DNA of 64,000 bases from Ziziphus jujuba (taxonomy: Eukaryota > Streptophyta > Magnoliopsida > Rosales > Rhamnaceae), in NCBI RefSeq assembly GCF_031755915.1, contig NC_083383.1, positions 22,247,001 to 22,311,000 of the forward strand. Direction: 5' to 3'. Each line of letters begins with the position of its first letter. Position 1 is the stretch's first letter. Shown here in pieces: positions 48,948 to 60,859 of this stretch. The notes under the pieces were generated by a model. It was not told the origin of the DNA. It ran no database searches and saw nothing but the letters and a program-made list of their open reading frames with translations. The position numbers and the translations under genes were made by a program.

Positions 48948-51900
48948 TTTTAAAATGTTTAACTAAAGAAGAATCTATAAAAATATCAAAATATTTTTCT
49001 AATTTGTTCATAGAATATAAATAAGTATATAATTGAATTATAATATTTAATGAATGGTGTTTTATGACTACGAGAGAATGGGATTTTTAGAATCAGCTTT
49101 GTACTTAATTTTTAAATTTGCTTTGTAACTGTCAAAATTATTTAAGAATCATGATAAAACTAGTTTTATCAAACACTTATATCTTCTAAAATTATTGCAG
49201 AATCAACTTTAGGAACCTTAAAATCAATCCCAGATTGGCCTTTTGATAAGAGTCACTCCTCCCATAGTGAGGCAGTCTGAGTTCAATGCAATCTAATAAC
49301 GAAAAAGGGAAATTAAAATATATTAATCTTTATTATTATTATTAGTATATTGGGAGTTGGGGGATTTGAACTCCGATGAAGTAATTATTTTTATCATTGA
49401 ACTGTTCTAAAAGGACAAATGTATTAATCTTCATTGATAGGAATGTGGGTGAGCTTTCTATGTTATAATCTGGTTTATGACTTAATTCATTGATCACTAG
49501 GATCGGAAAATTTTTTCATTGATCACTAGGATGTGAAAATTTTTTGTCCTCTAAAGGATGGACATGACTTGTCATCATATATTGTGTGTGTGTGTGTATA
49601 TATATATGTAGTATATATTAGGCGCTTTGATTTTGAACAATGTCATCATCAAGCATTATTCATTGCAATAATTGTAACGAAACTGAAATACAAAATTATC
49701 AAATTATTGTAAAAATTATTGAGAGTAGGATATTAAGTAAACTAAAGCTTTTTTAACTTCCGTATTGCATGAAAAGGGAAGCATTAGTATAAATAAATGA
49801 TATATATATATATATATATATAATAGTAATTGTTACATCAGCACTATATTGACAGATTTTTAGGACCTACTTAACCAACTTTTGTATTATATTAAGGATT
49901 AAAATTTAAAGATACATTTGGAGTTTATTAAGGTTCATTTTACTCTTCTAATGTTTTAATATATGGCTAAATCCATATAAATTTAAAATACATATTTAAA
50001 ATTCAGTTCTTAAACTAATTTAAAAGCTAACAATAAAAGTTTTGTTCGAAAGCCAGCAATCCAAATGATTTTAATAGGAGAATTACTTTTGGTATACAAT
50101 ATATATATATATTGTATATAATTTAGAAATGATGATTTGTGTAGCAAAATATGCAAGAAATCTATCCATGCTAATCGAATCCTTTGCCGAAGCATATGCA
50201 TTAAGTAATCATGATTATTTTATTTACGACATTGATTGGAAATCTGAAAACTTAAGTCATTGTTGAACTTAAATGAGTTGGTTTATCTGTATATTGAATG
50301 TTCTCTTTATCTTATATTTGTAACTGCACAATATATATAAAACGATAGTAATGGCTTAAGCGGGAATGTAAATATAGCACAAAGCATAATGACACTGTCA
50401 GACAGGCTGAGTTTAAAGACTCGTATGAGAGCAGTATTCAGAAGAATTAGGACTTACTTGTATTGGGGTTTTGCTTAGTGATCTTCTTCTTTACATATAT
50501 ATATATATTGTCTATCTAAGAAAATTAATTAGTGTGTAGTTTGTTATCTCTAGTACATAGCAATCTCCCCTTTTCATGGACATAAATCAAATTATAGATG
50601 GAACTATGTAAATTTTGGTGTCTCTCATTTTATGCTTATTTATACTTTATTATTTATTTCATTTATCAATCTGGTGATACAAGAATTGATAGTTTTCTTC
50701 AATAGGAGTTGACCAAGTGCAGTTGACTAGGGAATCTCCAAAGCACGTACTTTCGCCTCTTCATTTTACATGATACGCGTCTGAAATATTCAGACCGAAA
50801 GACCATCTCCAAACTTATATGCCAATGCCAGCCTAATCCACACACACACACACACAAACACGTGTATATATATACATATATTATTTTATTTTTCCTTCAA
50901 TTTGTTCCAGATGACGTTAATTGTTAAATTAGATAGTTACTTTACTCCATAGGGCTATCAATTCTGGACAACGGCAGACGAGGATGGATATTTTTCTATT
51001 TACAATGTACGTACTGGTGACTATAATCTTTATGCATGGGTCCCTGGTTTCATTGGAGACTATCTCTATGAGAATATTGTTACCATAGCATCAGGTTTTC
51101 TGTCAACTTCTATTTTAATATATAGAGAAATTGCTATTATTTCACAAAAATAAAATAAAATAAAAAGGTTTATTTTTTCTTTGGGGATTCATTCCAACGA
51201 CTTGTACTCAGGATCTTCGAATGAGTATGTGGATCTTGTTTATGAGCCTCCAAGAGTTGGGCCCACGTTGTGGGAAATAGGCATTCCAGATCGTTCTGCT
51301 GCAGAGTTCTATGTTCCTGATCCTGATCCAATGTATATCAACAGCCTTTATGTCAATCATCCAGACAGGTTAGCTAATTTTTGTTCACATTCAATAAATT
51401 ATTAGAAGAAGCATATGGGAGAGAATTTCAAACATAAGTTTGGGTGATAAAACCCTTATCATAATAAACAAAGATGGTTATTGTGATCTAAGCAATCATT
51501 CAAGAAAACTATTAGCATTTTTTTAATATAATTATAATGATATTTTAAAATTATTAAATTACTACTACCCTCTAAAGTTTAAATTATTAATATGTGGCTT
51601 TATCATGTATACGAAGCTAATATCTAACATTCCTCCTAATTAGTCATTTTGATATTTTCAAATATTAATTCTTTAAATAAGTGATAATGTGATCGTAGTA
51701 GAATATGAGATTTTGTGTTCTGATATCATGTTAAATTACCAATAATCGCAAAAAATTAAACTATTAAAATGTACGTTTATTATGTATATAAAACTAATAT
51801 GTAACAAAAATTAATATTTTGTACAAAGAAGAATTATTACTGATAGAATAGTAATAATCATTCTAAGGAATAAAATATAAGGAAAAAGAATCAATCATTT

Positions 51901-53700
51901 TGGTTTGTTTGGTTAAGTCAATGAATTAGATCTAATGGTTAGCATAAAAAATTAATCTAATTTTAATATTTATTTACATTTATGTTTATGTTTTTTATAT
52001 TTTATTAAATTACTTTGTTTATGTTTAATTAAATATATTATTTAGTATTTTTAAATTTAATTTGTGTATATATAGTTTATTTTTATATGATGTTTGAAAT
52101 ATTTTTATGTACATATTTTAAATAGGCAATACATCAAATTTAAACATTCTTAAGAATTATAAACTTTATGTTTACCATATTTGTAGTACAAAAATATTAC
52201 CATATTTGGGTCAAAAAATGATTATTTCTAAAATTTTGATAAGAAATGGATATCCTTTAAAATAGGGGAAGCGTTAATTCGTAGAAAATATATATTCTTT
52301 GATATAGAATCTAACTAAACATAAATCTATTTAATTTTATGGACAAGGTGTAGAAAAAGGCTGTCAACTCTACTTTAACTGTCTAAGGCATGAAAAGGCA
52401 GAAACTAGATGCCAAAAAGCATACCTTTCATTTATTTTGTAATTTTTTTTTCAAATATTAAACATACCATTGAAGTTAATATAGACATTACTATTTTTTT
52501 AAGGTTAAATGCTTTTGTAAATTATTAAGTAATTGTAATATTTATAATTTTGAGATTTACATTTTGTTGGAATTAAACTTAGAATTTACGTAGTTTCTAC
52601 AAATAATATATTATGATTAGTTGTTGCTAACTTATTTTTATCGCATACACTTGGTTGATACATACTTATAGGTCCTGATTTCTAAGGTATGCATTATATT
52701 ATTGACTTTGCTGCCGCACACGGCTTTTAGAACTTTTCTTGAAGCAAGACCTCAAAGGTGTTGGTGCTAGGACAGTACCAATGTGCCAACTTTATTCGTT
52801 GAAAAAATACTGATAATAAAATTAAATTAAATTAAATGTAGTTTAATTTCTTTAAATGATGCTTGACATAAAATCTATAGAGCATCTTCAACTGGCAGAT
52901 TTAGGCAGTACGGACTATGGAGCAGATATGCAGATGCAGACTTGTATCCCAGTGAGGACTTGGTTTACACAGTTGGTGTTTGCGACTATACCACAGACTG
53001 GTTCTTTGCACAGGTAACCAGGTATGTTGCTAGCTAATCTGTAAATCATAATATGCCAATTTATCTGCTTCTACTTGTTTAAAAGGAGACAATCCATTTA
53101 CTTATGATTTGTAACATTTGGTTTGACGGTGCGAACCTAATAAAGATGTCTCTTTCATTCATTTTTACAAAAAAATGGGAGATTTGTCTTAGCTCATAAA
53201 CTTCTCTTCCAGGAAAATAGATGTTGGTAATGAGGATAATGATGATGACACTTACGTTGGAACAACATGGCAAATCCGCTTCGAAGATCAAAATATTGAC
53301 GTGAGCGGTACATATACACTACGAGTGGCCATTGCATCTGCAACTCTAGCTGAATTGCAGGTTGAAAATGATCACATCATGGAACTATTCTCTTTTGTAA
53401 TTTTCTTATTATTTTTTTTTTCTCATTATTATTATTTTTCTTTCCCAGGTTCGGGTTAATGATCCGGATGCAACGGAGCCACTATATTCGAGCGGGTTGA
53501 TAGGGAGGGATAATGCGGTTGCAAGGCACGGAATTCGTGGGCTCCACTCGCTGCACAGCATCAGTATAGACGGTTCTCTTCTTATTAAAGGGGTGAACAC
53601 TATCTTCCTTACCCAACCAAGAAACGATGACGAATTCCGAAGCTTCATGTATGATTATCTACGGTTTGAAGGCCCTCCAAATTGGTCTCTCTTTCTCTAG
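39365..53700 (+). CDS. Rhamnogalacturonate lyase (PL4), tandem copy 2, with premature stop
   Basis: Exons by GT..AG and frame: 39365-39406, 39601-39722, 40497-40556, 46273-46392, 46793-46912, 47069-47213, 47310-47483, 47646-47804, 48224-48330, 48504-48594, 50953-51094, 51212-51368, 52899-53021, 53213-53360, 53449-53700. They total 1,962 nt (653 codons plus TAG). Domains match copy 1: N-terminal lyase domain ([20 protein letters not shown]), FnIII-like domain ([14 protein letters not shown]), CBM-like C-terminus ([20 protein letters not shown]). All splice sites and phases are intact, but codon 57 is TAG (40501-40503) where copy 1 has TGG for Trp. Copy 1 lacks intron 4 (46393-46792). Intron 3 (40557-46272) holds a copia element. 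Possible poly(A) signals AATAAA lie at 53774 and 53789. Either a recent pseudogene or a sequence error or allele; everything else argues for recent function. Confidence 0.85.
40501..40503 (+). other. In-frame TAG in exon 3 of lyase copy 2
   Basis: The codon after TAC is TAG; the paralogue has TAT TGG at the same place, so one G-to-A change explains it. Splicing to the AG made by this TAG would shift the frame by 7 nt and reach a stop soon after, so it does not rescue the protein. Confidence 0.85.
40570..41030 (-). repeat. 3' LTR (left) of copia element 2
   Basis: 461-bp LTR. A palindromic TATA-like word GAGCCTATTTATAGGCTC lies near 40836-40853 and reads as CCTATAAATAGG on the element's sense strand, its likely core promoter. 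Confidence 0.9.
41064..45017 (-). pseudogene. Copia gag-pol remnant in lyase intron
   Basis: Minus-strand order: gag (45017-44232) opening with [17 protein letters not shown] and ending in the zinc knuckle [14 protein letters not shown]; protease (about 44160) with [13 protein letters not shown]-pre-integrase (about 43770) with [14 protein letters not shown]; integrase core with HSDVCGPM and FIDDASR, continuing at 43273-42620; reverse transcriptase (about 42450-41760) with [18 protein letters not shown]; RNase H (41758-41064) with [11 protein letters not shown] and [10 protein letters not shown]. In-frame stops (for example near 44733) and several frame changes disable it. It resembles the Tork/Tnt1 branch, but the lineage is uncertain. 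Confidence 0.92.
45248..45500. repeat. Repetitive leader of copia 2 with ACGTG words
   Basis: Between the gag start and the 5' LTR lies a run of imperfect 15-20-bp repeats containing GATGTGTC, GATGACGTGTC and GATGACGTGG (45264-45385), then a 42-bp near-duplication with GCATGATCT and AAAATGTCAGG (45430-45497). GACGTGTC and GACGTGGC contain ACGTG, the core bound by plant bZIP factors. Confidence 0.65.
45671..46132 (-). repeat. 5' LTR (right) of copia element 2
   Basis: 462-bp partner of the LTR at 40570, with the same palindromic TATA-like word near 45938-45955. It is followed by the target duplication TATTT. Confidence 0.9.
48750..49235. mobile_element. Possible MITE in intron 10 of lyase copy 2
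   Basis: Imperfect terminal inverted similarity: AATCAACTCTAGC-type words on the left face reverse-complement AGTTGATTCTGC and GGGATTGATTTTAAGG words on the right, around an AT-rich core with a TA microsatellite. No clear target duplication found. This is a weak call. Confidence 0.3.
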
Positions 53701-55330
53701 CTTTATTTCAGCTTTTAAGGATTCAATAATATGTAGTTATTAATGAATTGAAGTATTAGGACTCATCTTTTATAATAAAGGTGCTTGTAATAAATGTGTA
53801 TGTTATTTATTTATTATTATTATTATTATTTTTTAAAATATATATATTTGTCATTGGTGAATGATCATCAATATAACATATATACCAAAATGCAATTTAA
53901 ATGATTATTATTAAAACATTCATTTTTAAAATTTCTATATAAAAAATAATAAAACTAAATATTTCAATTAAAATTTGCCATATAAATTAATAATCATCAA
54001 TTATAACAAATAGCAAATCTCTTTCTTTTATAGCAAATAAAAGTATGTAACTAAATGATCATTAATTATGCCACCTTAATTGGTTATTTCTTGTTTACCA
54101 TGTTTTTCCTTTTCGTAACTCCAAGAATGACATAGATACGTAACAAAATTCCTTTGCGTGATATAGTGTACTCTCATAAAATAAAATTTTAAATTTAATG
54201 AAATAAAATATGACTAAAAATGGGTACCCAAATAAAATAAGCAAACATTACGGATGTTAACAAACAAAAGTAATATTAGAAGTACTAACTAGACTAATGT
54301 GGCATAGTAACATATTTTTATTCAAATCGGTAGCAGCCAGTGATGAAAATATCAGTATCAAAGGAAATGTCGAAAGTATGATTTTATGGAAATATCGAAA
54401 GAAATATCGATATCGATGGAAATATCGATAGAATTACAGAATTATATATTTAATTTAGAATATAAACTTTTAAATATAAAATAATTAATATAGTAAAATA
54501 ATATAAAAAATATAATAATTAAAATGTAATGATAATAAAATAGTTTATAAATAATGTAAAAAAATATAATATTTATAATTAAATTGAATATGTTATATGA
54601 TATTTGAAAAATGCATGTGAGACAAAAGTTAGAAAAGATAAAAAAAAAAAAAAAAAGTGAAAGAAGCTTGATCCAATGGCAATATAGTAATAAGTTGCAA
54701 AATTAATGGGTAACCTTTTATGTAAATTCAGTTTTGGAAATGTTAAAGAGACGTGTTAAATGAAGAAGTGGGTGAGTGAATTGGGTGAGCACTGCTAGCA
54801 TTTCTCAAAAAATAATAATAATAGTAGTTAAAAAAAAAAATTTTTAAAAGAAAAGGGTATGGACGATCTTACGCCAAAGAAAATTCCAGAAGCTAAGTCT
54901 TTTGGTCTTATAGTTATATTGTTTTTCAATCTTAGCTTAGGTCTTCTTTTCTATCATTGATAATTCATTGCTCAGTCTGAAAAGTCTTGATTTTCTTTGT
55001 CCTTTGAATCCTCAGAGCAAAAAGGTCGGTCTACATGGTTTTGAGATAATTTTCTTTCTTACCTTTCACACAATTCTCTATTTCAGTTGGAATGTGGAGG
55101 GATCGGCCTCTGTTTTGTGTAGTAAGTAGGATTATTGGACATGGGATCGTCCGTCATAAATTTGTCATTTCCTTTTCTAGTAGGATTATTGGACATGGGA
55201 TCGTCCGTCATAAATTTGTCATTTCCTTTTCTAGATTTACGATTTGCAGCTGGTTTAAGTCTTTTTGTGGATTTTTCTTTATTTTTATTTTCCTTTTTAG
55301 GTTTGTGTCTAAGTAATTATGGCTTCCAAA
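53701..55330. other. Intergenic region downstream of lyase copy 2
   Basis: Very AT-rich. It includes a cluster of GGAAATATCGA-type words (54345-54432), characteristic of a dispersed repeat, an A-run (54641-54655), and a 54-bp tandem duplication near 55127. No gene recognised. Confidence 0.5.
55127..55234. repeat. 54-bp perfect or near-perfect tandem duplication
   Basis: Units 55127-55180 and 55181-55234 both read TAGGATTATTGGACATGGGA onward. They lie just before the truncated family A LTR. Confidence 0.92.
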
Positions 55331-56113
55331 CTATAACACCCCATCCCAAAGTACGTTGAAATTTTTGCACGTTGACCTAGGTTGACCATTGACTGAGAGG
55401 GTCAAAATTTTGACTTTTTGTTCTGGATGGAATTTTGTGTTGATCAAGGCACCATTTCAAAGTACGTATCATCTCAAGTTCGTAGACTAGTAGCATGTCA
55501 AAATCGGAACTACCGTTTGAAAGTTATGCGCAGGGCAAGTTGCAGTCCAAGTTCTCGAAAGGTGCCAAGTTTGACTTTTTATTTATGTAGAATTTTGATT
55601 TGAATCTTGTATGGTTGTAAAGTACTCATTGATATGAGTCTATAGACTAGCGGCACATCTAATTTGGACATCAGGTTAAAAACTTATGGACTCGCAAAGT
55701 TTTTCAGATACAGTATTATTTTATACAATTTTTAATTAAATGGTATTATTGTGAAAAATGTGCGCCACGTGTCAAGCCCTCAGCCTGTCCCATAAGTGCA
55801 CAGTGGCACCCATAGGATGGCTTCTTATCGGCTCAAACCCGTGTGTGAGCTGTGTCACCGGAGAGAGAGAGAGATAGCGGGGAGGAGAGAGAGAGAGAAG
55901 CCACCACCCATGGCCACCCTCCATTCACCGTCCTCTTCCCCTTTCACCCATACATGTGCCCAACCACCATCTTGCTCCTTCCATTTCTGGCCAACCAGCC
56001 AAATCTTGCAGCCACCTGACCATCGATGCGCCCAGATCGGGGCATTTTCCGGCAGCGGCATCGAAAACTTCCCACTTAGATTTCTTCCCAATCCGGCCTC
56101 CGTTTGCCTCAGT
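55331..56113 (+). mobile_element. Old family A LTR, truncated by the chromovirus insertion
   Basis: Starts TATAACACCCCATCC (degraded TGTAACACCCCGTCC) and follows the same order as the solo LTR at 35677: TTGACC cluster, TTCGTAGACTAGTAGCA, TTATGG and GAGAGAGAGAGA, then the GC-rich part, before the young element begins at 56114. The remaining part should lie beyond the window, after the second LTR of the nested element. Confidence 0.82.
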
Positions 56114-58982
56114 TGTCAGGACCCGTCTAGAATTCCTTCCCCGGAACCCTAGACAGCCCTGATCCCAGGGAAACCCTACCGAACCCTCCAACGGAAAATC
56201 CGGCAGAGCCTCCCCTAAGGGATTTACTTACCACACATTACCTGCACTGAAAACACACTTCTAACAACATCCCCTTATTCCTCCCACAGACTACAAATTG
56301 TTTCCACAAATTTCAGCACTTCAATATAAATACAGTAATCCAGTGCAAAATAAATACAACAAGAGTGAAAGAAATATTACAACTGCAATAAAAGAATAAA
56401 CGGGTACTGCCGAACTAAAACAGCGAGGAAGATCAAGTCCGCTCCGAATGAACACCGACAACCTGGTACCTAGAGGAACGGAATTTAAGAGTGTGAGATG
56501 CTAATCATCTCAGTGAGCGACCCTACTACTATACCATATAATACCACGGTAATAAGTATATAAATACTAATTATTTGGAAATAATAATTTCTCTCAAAAC
56601 CCTTACAATTCTCTCAGTTGGAAAGGTTCCCCTTTTAAAACATTTTCACAAAACTCTTTATTCATATTCCCCGAAAACCAAGACATCAAATAAATATCCG
56701 AACAGTAATAATTAATTTTATTTTTCCAATACAGTTTCCAAACATTTTATTTTTAAAACACAGTTCTGAAAATCATTTGATGCACCCACTATATACCAGT
56801 GGCGCCAACAGTACCCAGCGTCCCAAGGTACCGCCAGACAGGAGGTTATAGAAAGAAACCGGCATACGGTCGCGTGGCGTCCCACTGCGCCGCTGCTAAC
56901 CTGGTGTCCCGGCCAAAGGGGGGTGGCCGCCCTCTCCGATGGCATCCACAGGACACCCTCATAATATCAACCGCGCGCTACTCACACCCACCTGCGCGCT
57001 AATCACATCACCTGCGCGCTAATCACAACCGTGTGCACACTAACCATATCACATATACCATATCACATAATCAGAACACCAGTACGTGCACGGTGCATCT
57101 AAAAATTATCAATTCCATAAATTTAAATCATAAAACAAATTTCACATTTTTCATAAGCATAGCGGGCATAATCCATCCGCTTGAACCGGGAAATTCTCCA
57201 CAATTTCCTTATAATCCATACCATAAATTCCATGATTTTCAAATCCACCAACTCCCAAATCCATCAATTCAAATATCCACATTTTTTCCAAGCATAAATA
57301 ATTTCTCGAAATATCATAATCAAATCCCATAATATTTTATGGGCATATTTCATAAAAATTGAAATCACCAACATAACCAAATATTTTCCTTGAAATATTT
57401 GAAAATCAAATCGTGCCCAATTTACCATTAAAACCACACCAATTTCAAAATCCTCAAAACCATAAAATAATTCCACACGGCATAAATTTGTAGAATTCGC
57501 ATTTTCTTAAATCCAATAAATTCATAAATAATTCTACAATAAATCCAATAAATATTTGGCACATAGAAATTAAATTCCAAATATTTAATTCACACATAAT
57601 ATATTCATCAATTAAATTCCCCAAAATTAATTTGAAGGTGGGTCACTCACCTGGAGCACGCAATTAACCCATGATCCACTACGGGATCAATTCTACGACT
57701 CACCAGTGCTCCTAGAACAAAATTCACAGACAGTCAAATAAATTAATATTTTAATCGGGTAAATAATACCCGGTACCCGGGGGGTCAAAACACAAACTTT
57801 AACCAAAATGGTCGAATGATATACCGAATCGAAGCTCGTGGAACGAGGATCACCAATCCGGTCTCCGTCGACCCCAATTCCGCCGGGGGTGGCCGGAATT
57901 TGGTCGGAAAGTTTCAGCCGGTGTTCACTTCCCCATATCTCGCAAACCGTTTCGAATTTCTGGGATTGGAGGCCATTTTTGGATTCAGAGGACCCAAAAT
58001 AGGGGGATAGGAGGCTCAATTGGGAGTGGGCTGGCCGGAAAACACAAGAAAAGAGGAGAGAAAAACTTGGCCGGCCGGCGGCTTCTCCGGCCCGATCGGC
58101 GCGCCTCCGGCGGCGGCTGGCCGTGAAACTTGGCGGCCGAGCTCGCGAGGTGGCGGGCTTCCTTGGTGGCTGGCGCGTGAGGGCTATGGGTGGCCGGAAT
58201 TCAAAAACACGGGAGAGAGAGGGACGGTCGGGAGAGAAGAAAGAAAAGCTGCGTGTGTGTGTGTTTCGGGGAAGAAGAAGGAAAAAAGAAAAAAAAAGAA
58301 AAAGAAAGGATTGGTGTTTTCCCACGTGGGGAAAGAAAAAGAAAAAGAAAAAGAAAAAGAAAAAGAAAAAGAAAAAGAAAAAGAAAAAGGAAAAGAAAAA
58401 GAAATAAAAAAGAAATAATTAAATAATATTAATAATAATATTATTATTCAAAAATAATAAAATAATTTTATTTTTATTTTTTTTTTTTCACATGGTTGAC
58501 ATGTGGCATTTCACCATGGTGACACATGGCCACCTTCATTGAATCACACGTGGCACCTCGTTATGCGTGTAAAAAAATAATATTAAAATAATATAGTATT
58601 TGAAAAACTTTACAGGTCCATAACTTTCAAACCACATGTCCAAATCGGACGTGCCGCTAGTCTACGGACTCGTATCGACGAGCACTTCACAACCATGCAT
58701 GAGTCAAAGCTCAACCTTGCATGAATAAAAAGTCAACTCCGGCACCCTTGGACAGTTTGGACCTCAACTTGTTTTGCTCATAACTTTCAAACCGTAGCTC
58801 CGTTTTCGACGTGCTACCAGTCTACGAACTCGTGGCATCGTGCACTTCGCCACAGTACCCTAGTCAACTCAAAATTCTCACCGAGTCAAAAAGTCAACTT
58901 TTGACCCCCTTCGATCAACGGTCAACGGTCAACCTCGGTCAACGTGCACGGATTCCGGTGCGATTTGGGACGGGGTGTTACA
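56114..58982 (-). repeat. 3' LTR of the chromovirus (full length)
   Basis: 2,869 bp; on the plus strand it starts TGTCAGGACCCGTC and ends ACGGGGTGTTACA. It contains a GC-rich CCGG island (about 57870-58200) and an (AAAAAG)n-like purine microsatellite (about 58262-58410). The last 300 bp hold the TTGAC cluster in reverse orientation. Open frames on both strands in the island look non-genic. Confidence 0.93.
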
Positions 58983-59026
58983 GCCTTCCCCCCTTACAAA
59001 AATTTCATCCTCGAAATTTCCGCGCG

Positions 59027-59233
59027 TCACTGGAACAAACAAGGGTTCTGATCACGCACCTGCGCTTCGGGCTCCCATGTCGCTTCCTCGACTAAGTAGT
59101 TCCTTGCCAACCAATCCATGCCCAACACTACTTCAAGTCCGGATAGATCCAACTGGATCAGGTCTGCTTCCATCACTTGATCTGTGAAATCGTCGGGCGT
59201 AGTCCTGGCTCCCTGCTGCGTCATAGCAAACAC
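59027..59233 (-). pseudogene. Protease edge fused to chromodomain tail
   Basis: A 68-codon minus-strand frame: FAMTQQGARTTPD (gag-protease junction), then LDLSGLEVVLGMDWLARN, typical of the end of the gypsy protease domain, joined directly to VEEATWEPEAQVRDQNPCLF, typical of the polyprotein C-terminus after the chromodomain. The protease active-site triad, RT, RNase H and most of integrase are deleted between or before these pieces. It is followed by the PPT and the LTR, where a chromodomain tail belongs. Confidence 0.8.
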
Positions 59234-59332
59234 CCGGCCTTGACTTGTCTGTTGGGGTCTCCTTCCTCTACCTCGACTCGATCCTGCAGACGGCTGGACT
59301 GATCCCGAAGAAACTCCTACTGGCTGACTCCC

Positions 59333-60025
59333 CTAGGAACTCTGTCCTGGAAATATCCCCGTATGCTGTGTCCGTCGACCTGCTTCTAGCACACTGCTGC
59401 TACCATAAGGGCAATCCCTCCTTGTGTGGCCTGGCTGCCCACACCGAAAGCATAAACCATCCATCTGACACTGCCCAGAATGATTCCCCCTACAAAGTGG
59501 ACAAATCCGCGGAGAACCAATGCGTGACTGCTGATACGAGCTTGCATCCACACTGATCGAATGGCGAGCTGGCTGGGGCATGCGATAACTCTCTCTCCTC
59601 TGGAATCTGCCTCGTGGGCTTAACCCATCATTGTCTGAGCCTGAGCTATGGCTCTTCTTAGCTGCCCCCTGTCGAGGTACTCCGCTATACGAACCTTCGA
59701 ATGATCTGCGCCTCGCGGGTCTGTGTATCTCCTCCTGTCTCTCTAGCTCGAGCGCTGCATCCCTGGCGGACTGATAGGTGGGATGTACTGATCCAGAAAG
59801 GGTGTAGCTGATGCTCTCTTTCAATCCATCTATGAACCTCACCTTCTTCGTGTGATCGTCGGGAATTAGGTGCATGTAGAATTCTGATAGTTCTCGGAAT
59901 CTCCTCTCGTACTCTGTCACTGTCATGTTCCCCTGTCGTAGTTCTTCGAACTCTCTCCTTCTTGCTTCACGGTAGGCAGGAGGACAAAACTCAGTAGAGA
60001 AGGCCATCTTGAACTGATCCCACGT
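59333..60025 (-). pseudogene. Gypsy gag (lacks N-terminus)
   Basis: Minus-strand frame starting in TWDQFKMAFSTEFCPPAYRE, with the retrotransposon gag core RRREFEELRQGNMTVTEYER and FIDGLKESI, then a basic, serine-rich linker and the zinc knuckle CFRCGQPGHTRRDC that binds element RNA. It ends at a stop at 59333. The N-terminal part normally before TWDQFK is replaced by integrase sequence in another frame. An ATG within the motif (60007) could give a shortened gag. Confidence 0.85.
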
Positions 60026-60564
60026 ATGCCTTGCACAAACAACTGGGCTAACTTCTCGGGTGAAAAACGTTCTCGCACCGGTAGGAAGTGTGCCGACTTG
60101 GTGAGACGATCAATGATTACCCAAATGCCGTCGTACCTTCTAGGTGTGGAAGGAAGCTTGAATACGAAGTCCATGTTGAGTTCTTCCCACTTCCACACGG
60201 GAATCGGTAAAGGTTGGAGTAGTCCCGAAGGCTTCTGTCTTTCTGCTTTCACTTGTTGACAAATCAAACACTTTGATACGAAGTCTGCCACTTCTCTCTT
60301 CATACCAATCCACCAATAATACTTAACAAGCGTCCGGTACATCTTGGTACTTCCCGGATGCATCGCATACATCGAGCTGTGCGCCTCCTCCAAAATCTCC
60401 TGCTTGAGTCCTGGGATATCCGGAACACAAAGTCGTCCTTTATACACGAGGGCTCCATCCCTCCTTATGGAAAATTCCGGATCAAGACCTTCTTGTACCT
60501 TGCCCTTAATTGTCCTCAACTTAGGATCTTCCATTTGGGTCTCTACTATACGATCCACCAACAC
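60026..60564 (-). pseudogene. Gypsy integrase fragment upstream of gag
   Basis: Minus-strand frame with the H2C2 zinc-binding domain (AHSSMYAMHPGSTKMYRTLV then CLICQQVK) and the start of the core domain (LNMDFVFKLPSTPRRYDGIW, IIDRLTKSAHFLPV) holding the first catalytic Asp in MDFV. It stops after EKLAQLFVQ, before the second catalytic Asp, where gag sequence begins in another frame. It is inactive as an integrase. Confidence 0.85.
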
Positions 60565-60589
60565 CGGTCGTACCTAGAAGCTAGCCATG

Positions 60590-60740
60590 AGAACTCCTGA
60601 AGGATGCATATGCATTAACACCCCCATCTTCTTCAACTCCACCATGAGAGGTAGTTGGATGACTTGGATGTGAGCAAGGGATCCAGTAGCCTTCCTACTC
60701 AAAGCATCTGCCACTACATTCGCCTAATAGTGACTTTAAC
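60590..60740 (-). pseudogene. RNase H tail of the chromovirus
   Basis: Minus-strand ANVVADALSRKATGS followed by LAHIQVIQLPLMVELKKMGV is the conserved end of the gypsy RNase H domain that precedes integrase. Upstream sequence to about 60860 keeps only scattered traces. Confidence 0.8.
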
Positions 60741-60859
60741 TTCCCTCTTGTGCAACTTTCCTTCTCATGCCCACTAATTAAAGATAGTCAAATTGGTCCA
60801 CGAGAACACGATCTGCAAGTCTTGGTCATAGTCGAACGCTAACCATAAGGTGCTTCTAA

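Noticed and set aside
54345..54432. ATATCGA-rich cluster as a transcription factor array
   Set aside because: Imperfect short-period repeat typical of dispersed repeats in AT-rich DNA; nothing links it to a promoter.
58020..58426. Lys/Glu-rich open frames near 58.2-58.4 kb
   Set aside because: Translation of the AAAAAG-type microsatellite inside the chromovirus LTR.
59245..60600. Plus-strand open frames opposite gag and integrase
   Set aside because: Antisense shadows; the minus-strand frames carry the zinc knuckle and H2C2 motifs.
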